From NCBI GenBank assembly GCA_019648995.1, contig BLXT01003749.1:356158-378069 (forward strand): 21,912 nt of DNA. Direction: 5' to 3'. The DNA is from Plakobranchus ocellatus. Its lineage: Eukaryota > Mollusca > Gastropoda > Plakobranchidae. The notes under the pieces are model-generated. The model did not search any database, had not been told where the DNA came from, and worked only from the letters and a program-made list of their open reading frames with translations. The translations under genes were made by a program, and so were the position numbers. Positions 1 to 8,439 of this stretch are shown here, in pieces. Position 1 is the stretch's first letter, and every line of letters begins with the position of its first letter.

Positions 1-395
1 GGGAAGGGAATGGGTCAAAAAGTCCCAAAAAAGGTGTAAGATTATATTTGAACAGCCCCTTTGTACGTTTCCAGATGTGAGGTCTGCGATTACGTAACCA
101 GTCAAGGTCAGACCTATTAATAGCTTCGTGGTAAGGACGTTTGAAGCGGCCGCTTCGCTCATCGCTAGCTTCTTTTTCCGCACCACCTATGGCTCTCAGC
201 TGGGGCCAACAAGATCTAGAAATAGCGTCAGGCGTCTCGATTTTTGCTACATCAATCAAGCATTTAGCTAAAAAATTCTCTAGACCGGCGTTAGAGAGAT
301 GTAATTATCTTGTTTCATGACCATTGCATTGTGTGTGCTTCTCAGTGCATGCGACGCTAAAATTATCTAATTTAGATCTAAATGATCCTCACCCA
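1..395. other. Left flank without recognisable gene
   Basis: No coding similarity was recognised on either strand. The stretch contains a perfect 14-bp palindrome at 143-156 that includes an 8-bp NotI-type core, followed by a locally GC-richer patch. TAGATC motifs become frequent towards the right end. Confidence 0.5.
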
Positions 396-453
396 CTAGA
401 TCTAGATCTAGATTTAGAATCTAGAAATCTAGATCTAGAATCTAGATCTAGAT
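396..453. repeat. TCTAGA/TAGATC palindromic simple-repeat cluster
   Basis: The hexamer TCTAGA/TAGATC is repeated in imperfect tandem and is self-complementary. Smaller clusters of the same motif recur at about 640-660, 752-772, 2,890-2,905, 3,443-3,480, 7,615-7,635, 8,104-8,120 and 11,200-11,215, so it is a dispersed motif of this genome and not a single array. Confidence 0.75.
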
Positions 454-530
454 GTCCTCAAACGGTTACATGTAGAACACTTCGGAGGAACTTGGCGTAA
501 AAGCGAACGCTGTTGCAAAAATTGAATGGC
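451..530 (-). repeat. Inverted fragment of Merlin transposase N-terminus
   Basis: The reverse complement of this segment matches 1,081-1,157 base for base with few differences, including the runs TTTTTGCAACAGCGTT and GTTCTACATGTAAC. In the + copy that region encodes the start of a Merlin transposase, up to the first Cys pair of the zinc ribbon. This is therefore an inverted, truncated piece of the same element about 550 bp upstream of the main copy. It ends where the TAGATC repeats begin, which may mark the breakpoint. Confidence 0.75.
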
Positions 531-660
531 ACTTTCTTCATCACGTGCATAAAACAAATTTAGTGCCATTTATTCATTTTAAATTCTAGTTACATTTCTT
601 TAAATCACAGGAAAAACGAAAAAAAAAAAGAAAAATCTTCATCTAGACTAGACTAGATCT

Positions 661-728
661 AATTTAGAGCTATCGGCCGTTAACCAAAAACATCTAATTA
701 GAGCTATCGGCCCTTAACCAAAAACAAA
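661..728. repeat. Two-unit 34-bp tandem repeat
   Basis: The core GAGCTATCGGCC is followed by GTTAACCAAAAAC at 667 and recurs at 701 with CCTTAACCAAAAAC. The two units differ by only a few bases, indicating a fairly recent tandem duplication. No coding role is visible. Confidence 0.7.
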
Positions 729-995
729 CCTAACAAAATCCAAGAGTGAAGAACATCTAGATCTAGATCTACAGCAATTCAAGAGGCAAAGGATTAGATA
801 CAATGATGAAATCACGCACAAGCAATGAGGAGCGGGACATCTACTTGTAAAGCTTTCATAGGGCCAGATTTAATTGTTTCTTTGAGAAAAAAGAAAAGAA
901 TAAATTCATAATTAATAAAAGCGATACTGACAGTATAGTGCTACTTGCCATTGTGGCATGCACTTGAATATATATATTAGTCTATCGAATGCTTC

Positions 996-2050
996 TTCCG
1001 CCTCCAATTTCACAATGACCAACATGTAAACAAACAGGACCGCATTGTCAAGGAATGCCCAACTTTGCTCTAACACGCGCCCTTCAATTTTTGCAACAGC
1101 GTTTGCTTTTACGTCAAATTCCTCCAAACTGTTCTACATGTAACTGTTTGATGACATTAATCAAAACTGGGAGAGGGGACAAACAAGCCTTTTGCTGTCC
1201 CAATCACAAAAGTGTCAAAATTAAAAAAAAAAAGAAATTCATTTTGGGAGAATTCTAATTTGAAGTTTAAAGAATTAGTGGAACAACTGTTTTTGTGGTC
1301 GTTAAAAATGCCAACAAATGCCTCAATCGATTTAATATGCAGTCTTTGCGAGAGGACAGTTACACAATGGTTCAGCCATTTTAGGGACATGTGTTCGAAC
1401 CACCTTGTGAACCATCCTTACAGAATTAGTGGACCTGGGCAGATAGTTGAGCTGGACGAATCTCTCATCATAACGAAGAGATAAAACAACGTTGGTCGCA
1501 TGTTGGGAGCAAAGGTGGGTATCTGGTGGTGTTTGCCCTGCTACAGGTCAGGTCTGCTCCTTCTCATCATCAGATATATGTCGAACCAGGGAGCATCATA
1601 CACACAGACGGCCTCCCATCATACGACACATCGACACTACCGGTGATCCAAACATTCCAGCATCTTGTGGTTGTGTACAAACAAAATTTTGTGGACCCAG
1701 TCACTGAGGCATGCACAAATTACATTGAGAATTACTGGAAGAACTGCAAAAGGCATTTTAAGTTAATGTGCGGCATCCAAAATTAAACCCTCAATGGGCA
1801 CCTAAATGAAATTCTGTGGCATGAGCTGCACGAGGAAACGGGACCTAACGCTTTAGACATCTGAGGCCATCTAGCGGCACAATGATATCCTTTGCAATAA
1901 TGGTTAGTGGTGTGAGCTACTTTTATTTATCTTTAAGGACATTACAGATGTACATTTGTAGAAACTAAAACTAGCAAAAATGGACATGAAGCTGTTTTTT
2001 TTTTACGTTTACCATTCATTTTGTTATATTCTTCAGAGGCACTGAGGTAT
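996..2050 (+). mobile_element. Decayed Merlin DNA transposon, copy 1
   Basis: This region shares both its 5' flank (996-1,061) and its 3' non-coding part (about 1,935-2,050, containing GAAACTAAAACTAGCAAAA) with copy 2 at 2,166-2,770. The shared block therefore approximates the element rather than only the coding region. The interior holds a broken transposase gene at 1,055-1,864. Terminal inverted repeats and the 8-9 bp target duplications usual for Merlin could not be identified by eye, so the outer limits are approximate. Confidence 0.65.
1055..1864 (+). pseudogene. Merlin (IS1595/ISXO2-like) DDE transposase, broken
   Basis: The protein would cut and move its own element in the nucleus. 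In order there is an N-terminal zinc-ribbon motif (CSTC, then CCPNH), a helical linker (TVTQWFSHFRDMC), GPGQIVELDES with the first catalytic Asp at 1,455-1,457, HTDGLPSY with the second Asp at 1,607-1,609, and NYIENYWK with the Glu at 1,727-1,729. The tail has a LNEILWHELH motif. This order matches the Merlin family, and about 270 codons is near its usual length. Breaks are a frameshift in or next to the A11 run (1,223-1,233), an in-frame TAA at 1,482, shifts near 1,510 and 1,570, and an in-frame TAA at 1,784. The start at 1,055 is the first ATG before the zinc ribbon. The gene is dead although all three catalytic residues survive. Confidence 0.8.
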
Positions 2051-2110
2051 AATAACAATAATAATAAAGATAATAGTAATTTATAATGTTAATGATAATA
2101 ATAATGATCA
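2051..2110. repeat. AAT-rich trinucleotide tract
   Basis: Degenerate (AAT)n/(GATAAT)n low-complexity DNA sits between the first two Merlin copies. Confidence 0.6.
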
Positions 2111-2165
2111 TAACAAGAAAAAGTCAACATGATCATTACAATGTACTTGTACCTGGCACAGCACT

Positions 2166-2770
2166 CCGCCTCCAATTTCACAGTGGCCCATGTGTAAACA
2201 AACGGGACCACTATTGTCAAGGAGTGCCCAAAGGTGGGGTGTTTGCCCTGCCACAGTTCAGGCTTTCCAAACACACATTCCAGACAAGACTGCTGCCACC
2301 CAGCTTCCTCTCATCATACAGACAGCCTCCCCTCATACAATAATATTAATACCCTACCTATGAATACACCATTTCACCATCTTGAGGTGGTTCACGAACA
2401 GAATTTTGTGGACCCAATCATTGAGGTGTGCAAAAATCACATAAAAAATTTAAAAACTAAGAGGTGGTTCAAGTTTAGATTGTGTGGGGTTCAAAATTCA
2501 ACCTTCGACAGACACTCGACGAATTCATGTGGTGTGAGTTACATGGAAAGACTGGGCCATTTGCATAGATTATAAAACATCTGACGTAATGGTATCCTTT
2601 GTAGGAAAAGTTTATATGGTGTAAGCTACATCTTGTTTATAAATCTTTAAAAATAGTTACATTATACAGATGTAAATTTCTAGAAACTAAAACTAGCAAA
2701 ACGAAATGATGACGGTTTTTCTTTTACCATTCATTTCATCATAACATTCTCTAGGGACACTTAGGCAAAG
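2166..2770 (+). mobile_element. Decayed Merlin DNA transposon, copy 2, internally deleted
   Basis: Positions 2,166-2,230 repeat the 996-1,061 flank of copy 1 (CCTCCAATTTCACA, then TGTAAACAAAC). From about 2,231 it jumps directly to the region equivalent to 1,515 of copy 1, so roughly 450 bp covering the zinc ribbon and first Asp are missing. The 3' non-coding part (2,650-2,770) again matches copy 1. The two copies lie head to tail, only about 120 bp apart. Confidence 0.65.
2231..2568 (+). pseudogene. Merlin transposase C-terminal remnant, copy 2
   Basis: The remaining peptide starts at the GGVFALP strand motif, then shows HHTDSLPSY (second catalytic Asp), QNFVDP, and HIKNLKTK where copy 1 has YIENYWK. 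The third acidic residue is therefore replaced by Lys (codon 2,444-2,446). The tail TLDEFMWCELHG matches the Merlin C-terminal motif better than copy 1 does. The reading frame changes twice. With no N-terminus and no catalytic Glu it cannot be active; it could at most have been a cross-mobilised deletion derivative. Confidence 0.7.
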
Positions 2771-2814
2771 CAATTTCAATACTAATACTTTAGAAAGTGT
2801 ACAAAAGCAATATG

Positions 2815-2841
2815 ATAATAATAACAACAACAACAATAATG
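2815..2841. repeat. AAC/AAT trinucleotide tract
   Basis: A short (AAC)n/(AAT)n microsatellite just past the second Merlin copy. Confidence 0.65.
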
Positions 2842-4034
2842 TCTCTATGACGAGAAATAAGTCTATAAATCAAGGAGTGTCCTCTAGGCCTAGATCTAGA
2901 TCAAAGTGTAAGAGTTTCACTTTAATGGATGCAATCTTTTCCTTTTCAGGATGTTTATTCGAGAATGCATTTGCGGGAGATAAGGGAAGGACAAAACGGA
3001 TAGTTGATGCAGATCTAGTGAGTTTTTGTGTGATATGACTATTTTTGCTGAGTATCCAACTAAACATTTCCCATGACGTAAGCCATAAGAAAACATACTG
3101 TGGAGCAGCAATTGTTAGCTTTTTTGAAAGCCCGCTATTTTTTTTTTTCAATCTATTTGTGGTATTATTAAAGTGCAATAGATCTAGTTCGATAAACCAG
3201 TGATCACTGTAGGGAATTGGCACAGGAAAGCAGCGGTTTGTCTAATTAGGCCTATTGATTTTGATGAATCATTTTCAACAATAATTGCGAAAGCGCTTTG
3301 TGATTCCCACTTTGGGAATTGATCATAAACACATTGATTTATAAGATAATCACAAGTTAAAAAAATGGAAATGGCTATGTCTGATATTTACATTTCAGGT
3401 GCAAAATATAAATAGCTAACATTTTTTCCGTGGAGAAATAAATATCTAGATCTGCCAAAGTCTAGATCTTGTATCTAGATTAATCATTTTAGACTTTGCA
3501 AGATCAAGGCCTTCCAAGGTGTATCATCTGCATTATAAGTATCTTATGTCTATTTTAAATGGTTTTCAGCATTCACTTTAAACTGAAGATCGGTTCACTG
3601 GCTGAATAAATCCTGTACCATATTTATAACTGTTCCCATTTTTGTTTCCCTCTGATTCTTGCTTTCATTGCTAATCTAGTATTGAGCTTAATTTCTCATA
3701 TTGTATCAGTTATACCTGAACTTAAATTTTTGTAGAAAAAATTGCAAAGGTCTGAATACACTGACAGAGAGAAAACAAATGGATGCCTGGCTACTTTCCA
3801 ACTTGTCATATTATATCAAATCTTATTAAAAGATACATCTTTTGCATCATTTGTTCACAAATTATTGTTGAATCAGGGCTGATCAACTTAAATGCACTTA
3901 ATTTATCTGTTATGTAAAAATATATCGACATTCTGTTACTTGATTGCAGAATACACTTATCTTTCCAGTGTTCCTTTGAGGCAAATGATAGTTTTCTTCT
4001 CCTCAGAGAGAGTGGCAGTGATGTTGAGGCATAG
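2842..4034. other. No gene recognised
   Basis: Short open frames on both strands show no family motif. The stretch contains several TAGATCTA palindromes (about 2,890-2,905, 3,010, 3,178 and 3,443-3,480) and poly-T/A runs. It is best read as non-coding sequence. Confidence 0.5.
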
Positions 4035-4202
4035 CAACGTATGCCGCAAGCATTGCTATCTGGAGTCAACTGTATCTCCAGATGCAGCAGGAGAGGCAGA
4101 CATAAGAAAAGGTGGATTGATAACATAGAGGAGTGGACAGAGAAACGCAGGCCCTTTCACAAGATGGGGACAAAGGTAGCAACCATTTGCTTCCTTATTT
4201 CA
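4035..4202 (+). pseudogene. Non-LTR retrotransposon C-terminal scrap (RTE-like)
   Basis: One + frame reads RRGRHKKRWIDNIEEWTEK. This closely resembles the basic, Trp-containing segment (RGR-KKRW-DNI-EWT) near the C-terminus of many animal non-LTR retrotransposon polyproteins. No reverse transcriptase or endonuclease motif is attached, and the frame closes within about 25 codons downstream. It is a severely truncated remnant; a chance match is possible because only one motif is present. Confidence 0.45.
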
Positions 4203-5561
4203 TGAATGTATGTGTGCATATAGAAGCGATATTTTAATTTTCTGTATGATGACGCACAAGAAGCAACAACATATTCTGTTTAAATGCTTCAAGTTCCAGG
4301 ACCAGGGACAAGTTCTGCCTCCCAATCCTAACATACTCAACACACTATACTCCACACTGGAATAACTTCTTTTGACTGCAAAATATTATTCCACTGCAGT
4401 AGACTGAAAGGCAAGATCCCATGGGTGGCTGGATAAGCAATAGCTCCACAAAATGAACTAACATCTCTGTGCATATATATTGAGATGTTTGACCTTTAGG
4501 CTTCTGAAGCTAGTTTTTTTTTTGTTCTTAGGGAAGAAAAATGAGCTAAAGTTTTGGAAAATTCACTTCTCACTGCAGGAAACCATCAAATTAAGATTCT
4601 TATTACAGATTTAGTTTACAATGTCTTTTGTCAGTATGCAATTTTGTCCAAACTTAAACCAATATTGTCCATGTCTGATTATAGTGCAGTTAACAACAAT
4701 TAAACAAACCACTCTCTAATCTGCTTCATCCGTTTTCAATGGAATTATAACATTGCTATCATGTTTGTAGAAATGATCTAAAAAATTTTAAAATGGCCAC
4801 CCTACCCATAGGATTTTGGCAACAATATGAATTCTTTTTAAAAGCTTTCAAAAATATTTTTTTAGTACCGAAAAGGTCAGCTTTTTATTACCTCAACATT
4901 GAGTTTTATATATATGTATCTCTCTGGTTTCAGGTATGATCTGTTGCTGCCAAGTGACTGAATGATTCATACAATGAGGCACACATACCTTGACCAGGGA
5001 GTCCAGTGACAATGCAGCATAGGAAAAATGAGCCCCATGCTGACCTCAGGCTGCAGTTGTGGACTGAACCAACAATGTTGGAGACAAAACTCTTTGGCTG
5101 CCTGGGGGACTTTTGTGCAGGGTTTGAACTTTTCAAGAGCTAAGGAAATGGAGGAGAAAGAGAGCAGGAAAGAGGAGCATCCAGATCATCAGAGCTCAGT
5201 GATAAGTTGAGTGTAGGATTTTGCCCAAGATCAATGACTGTGTATTGCCAAGCTCTGTTTTCATACCACATGAGTTAGATACTCCACAGTTGGTGTTCAG
5301 TCTTTTCATTTGACAGGGATTGTTTATCTTAGTGCATATAGTTTGTTGATGCACTTTTAATTACATGCATTATGACGTTGATAGCAGATTGCCCTATGAG
5401 CAAGTTGTTTCTGCACCATTTGAATTAGTAAATTCAATTTTTGGAGTTTAATCTCAAGAAATAGCTGATTGCATCTGCAGATTCTTTGTGCATATTATGT
5501 ATTTCTATTTTAATGGCAAATCCATATATAGTATTTTTTATATTGTAGAGATTGGTTGGCT
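4203..5561. other. No gene recognised
   Basis: Short open frames at about 4,930-5,210 on both strands have no recognisable domain. No repeats or RNA genes are evident apart from AT-rich runs. Confidence 0.5.
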
Positions 5562-5572
5562 CGTTGGGAGAT
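5562..5572. repeat. Target-site duplication, 3' side of RTE-like insert
   Basis: The 11-mer CGTTGGGAGAT here is identical to 5,892-5,902. It lies directly next to the (TGA)n tail of the insert. Confidence 0.75.
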
Positions 5573-5891
5573 CATCATCATCATCAGGTGCCTTGCTTTA
5601 CAGCGTTGGCGATCATGGTCCTCCACTTTTTCCTGTCCTTTGTCGCTTCTATTGCTTCCAACGATTTCCCTGCCTTCAGCCAGTCTGTCAGGCCTTCAAT
5701 GAGCTTTTCTCGTTGTTTTCCCCTACTGCGTTTTCCTTCTAACATTCCTGTTGTTACAAGATTCTCCAACTTTTCTCTTCGCATAACATGGCCGAAAAAG
5801 GTTGCTTGACGTTTACGGATTTTGCTTATGAGTAGTCTTGTTGTATGAGCTTCCTCTAAAACTGTGTCATTTGTCTTCTTTGCTGTCCATG
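5573..5891 (-). mobile_element. 5'-truncated RTE-like non-LTR retrotransposon insertion
   Basis: A 319-bp insert on the - strand lies between two perfect 11-bp direct repeats. Its 3' end is a short (TGA)n microsatellite (5,572-5,586 on +, read as TCA repeats), the tail style of RTE-type elements. Its 5' end is cut off inside the coding region, as is usual for target-primed reverse transcription. The perfect duplication suggests a younger insertion than the Merlin relics nearby. Confidence 0.75.
5584..5891 (-). pseudogene. Non-LTR retrotransposon polyprotein, C-terminal ~100 residues
   Basis: The reading frame is open from the truncation point to a TGA that is part of the TGA-repeat tail. Motifs in order are WTAKKTNDTVLEEA, LLISKIRKRQATFFGHVMRR, EGKRSRGKQREK and DRKKWRTMIANA. 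This basic post-RT region, with an FFGHVMR core and a terminal W-MI-NA motif, is typical of the C-termini of RTE and related animal elements. Upstream RT and endonuclease domains are absent because of 5' truncation. The frame happens to remain open into the flanking copy of the target site, so residues before AWTAKK belong to the flank. No stops or frameshifts are seen inside. Confidence 0.75.
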
Positions 5892-5902
5892 CGTTGGGAG
5901 AT
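5892..5902. repeat. Target-site duplication, 5' side of RTE-like insert
   Basis: Identical to 5,562-5,572 over 11 bp; the bases on both sides of each copy differ, which fixes the length at 11. Confidence 0.75.
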
Positions 5903-6410
5903 AGTGGAGCTAAAAAAAAAAAACCAACCCAATTTTATATCCCTTTGTAAACTATGGACCTTGAATAGAGTGATTGTTAATATTATAGGATATATGGATG
6001 AAAATCAAGTTTTAAATTAGCTGTACAGCATTTAGTTTTCACTGGAAAAAAAATAAGTTTAGCTTGATTATCTGGTACATGAGGGCATCAAATAAGATTT
6101 ACTAGCTGCTTTGTAAGTAGACTGGACAGGGGCACGTTAGACAAATTTCCTTTGGTGTCATCGTCAAGTGCCTGGAATTTTATCTCAGGGACTTGCGCCT
6201 TGCTGATGAAAAAGGCACTGACTGTGAATTGTGATCCAATTTTCCAGGATCATATCCCTTTGTCGTCTTATTGTAATTTGCATAAAAATGATAGGTTGAT
6301 TTCAATGGCTATTGTGACATCAGATCAGTCTCTCTTCCAACACTCATTGCTGTAAATTTAAGGAATATCAATTGAATAAGTTGATCATCCCCTCACTTAA
6401 AGCATTTAAA
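5903..6410. other. No gene recognised
   Basis: No domain, repeat or RNA gene is visible. The + open frame at 6,152-6,355 has no recognisable motif. Confidence 0.5.
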
Positions 6411-6575
6411 GTAAAAAGTAAAGTAGGTCCTACGCTTAGTCCAAGGATGTGGGAACGAGTAGGGTCCTGATTGTTCTTGGCATACGACTTTACTAGGTAG
6501 TTTGCCATTGCTTTCCTCGCTGCCTTTACTTTCGTCACATCTTAAGAGACGTAGCTACCCATTTAGTGCTGGGTT
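6411..6575. repeat. Possible dispersed short element, unclassified
   Basis: This block differs from its AT-rich surroundings by a richer base mix. It starts with AAAGTAAAAAGTAAAGTAGG and later holds GTTTGCCATTGCTTTCCTCG and a small hairpin ACCCATTTAGTGCTGGGT. The style resembles short dispersed repeats of invertebrate genomes, but no tRNA-like head or tail could be identified. The call is tentative. Confidence 0.2.
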
Positions 6576-6810
6576 AATGTATGTCAATTAGGCCTAGTGG
6601 TTTTTAAAGCAGGAATATATGTTTATTGTGTTTTCACTGAGACAATGGGCTGGAATTTTTGCTCTATTTCTCACTAGCCTAAATATGGCAACGATGTCTT
6701 TTAAGTTTTATGGGATTCTTGAGATTGACACCTTTTTTGTAATATATGATGGCCTATCACATTCTCTATGAGAATGCCTCTACCAAAGAGGGTGCTTTGA
6801 CTTTTTTTTA
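6576..6810. other. No gene recognised
   Basis: AT-rich DNA without visible motifs, leading into the third Merlin remnant. Confidence 0.4.
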
Positions 6811-7191
6811 CAACAAAATGTTAGATCTGTTGCTCCTTTTTGTGAACAATGTCGAGGCAAATGACTTTAGTTAGAACTGGGAGGTGTGATGAACAATAGA
6901 ACTGGGAGGTGTGATGAATAATTTTTTAGGTGCCCTGCTCTCAAAGGAAAGAAAGTTTTTTGTGCACGGACACGTTTTTCGAACATGGTCGGTTAACATA
7001 TAAAACATTGTAGAGCTTATATTTGCCTGGAGTTTTAAGGAGCCAGCAGTTCATACTGTTCATTTAACCAGATTCAGAACACAGTTATTCAGTGGTTTTT
7101 GTATTTTAGGGATGTGTGCTCTCACCACCTTGTAGAATACCCTGCTCAAGTAGGTGGCATTGGGCACCTCATTGAGATAGATGAAAACTAG
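6811..7191 (+). pseudogene. Merlin transposase N-terminal remnant, copy 3
   Basis: Pieces in order match copy 1. They are a zinc-ribbon half PFCEQCRGK (about 6,833-6,856), then MTLVRTGRCDEQ (copy 1 has MTLIKTGRGDKQ), FRCP with RKESFLCTDTFFEHG in a shifted frame, and finally TVIQWFLYFRDVCSHHLVEY followed by HLIEIDEN. The first catalytic Asp is kept in the last motif. The frame then ends at a TAG (7,189-7,191), and the second Asp and Glu regions are absent. The FEHG/RKES pieces are closer to typical Merlin proteins than copy 1 is, so this is an independent relic and not a recent copy of the left pair. Confidence 0.75.
6873..6922. repeat. 25-bp tandem duplication inside Merlin copy 3
   Basis: AGAACTGGGAGGTGTGATGA plus five more bases is present twice in direct succession (6,873-6,897 and 6,898-6,922) with one difference. 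Because 25 is not a multiple of three, it shifts the transposase frame. Confidence 0.85.
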
Positions 7192-8439
7192 ACCTAGATC
7201 AAAGACTGAGAAAAAAAGACAGGAAACAAGCCCTCTTGACGCGACTAGCTGCTAAGCGCTGTAAACAGATCGTATTGCATGTTAGGATTTGATAATTTTA
7301 CCACTTTCTTTACCCAGCACTTTTCAGTATTGGCGCAAATAAATCGCAAAATCCTCATTGTCAGTGGTATTGAGCAATAAATTGTAACATTAGTTACAGT
7401 CTTTTTTTTTTTCTTTTACAAATAGACTGAGTACTTCAAGGTTTAGTGACTGGAATAATAATTTACAAAAATTTCCTCCACCAAGCGCAAAGAGTGTTAA
7501 AACTAGTCACATGCTTCCTGTTTACCGCGTTTCCTTGCTCGTCATGACAGCGCAGTACAAATCCTAGGGAGTGACGTCACCGTTTCCCCTTTTTATTTTC
7601 TACTCATCTTTGTCTTAGATCTACTTATAGATCTACAGCTATACTTGAAATAAATATAAATGTATAGAGTTAATCATAATACTCTGTCAGTTGCTCCAGC
7701 AGAAGTATATTGGCTACAAATCTCAATTATCAAGAAGGCATTTAGACAAGTAATACTAATCAGACTAAAAGAAACAAAAATTAAGGGGCCTGCGAATACA
7801 TTAAGTCTAAAGCCGAGATCTGATTATTATGGTGAGGACTAGTCTTGCTACCACCTGAGGATTTTGCCCTAGGTCATGCAAGGTAGCTTGAACAGATTTC
7901 CTTTTCTCAGACTTTATTTTTAATTTTTAAAAATTCAAAACAATCTTAACTTAATAAATTTAAAATGCTTAGAACAAACATAAATTGGATAAAACATAAT
8001 TTGATTTCAAGGACATCTTCACTGCAATTTACTTTTTTTATGTAGTAGGGAAATTGTATTTAGAGGAATTGACACACTTGACCATCATCAATTCATCTGT
8101 TTAGAATCTAGCTTAGATCTAGTGAACTAAGTCGACAAGTGCTTAAATACAAACATTAACAAAGATCCGAGGAACTTTTTTTCATAGTCGTTTTAATTTC
8201 AATCATCTCTTTCCTAAAATGAATTAAGCTACATTGATTATCTCTATTCTGTAAAAGAAATTTATGCTTTGTAAAAGCTTTGTGGGGTAAAATTGCCTTT
8301 GAAAGAGATCATTTTTCGGATAATGCATATTATGTATAAGCTTACACTTAAAATAATTTTTTTAAACAATGAACTGCATTGGAAACTTTCCAAGTTTTAA
8401 GTCCGTAGAAATGCCAAATGCTTTAAGATACTATGTTTC
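7192..8439. other. No gene recognised; one CRE-like palindrome
   Basis: No coding similarity was recognised. At 7,571-7,580 is the palindrome GTGACGTCAC, which contains the 8-bp CRE core, within a slightly GC-richer patch (7,520-7,590). With no gene nearby its significance is unknown. TAGATC palindromes lie at about 7,615-7,635 and 8,104-8,120. Confidence 0.45.

Noticed and set aside
143..156. NotI-containing palindrome as a cloning or adapter artefact
   Set aside because: The sequence on both sides is ordinary genomic-looking DNA with no vector sequence, and a second GCGGCCGC occurs naturally at 18,559-18,566.
912..1127. 71-residue open frame on the - strand
   Set aside because: It is the antisense of the Merlin 5' region and N-terminus; the + strand peptides carry the conserved motifs.
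3806..4126. 106-residue - strand open frame
   Set aside because: No recognisable motif, and it overlaps the non-LTR scrap on the + strand.
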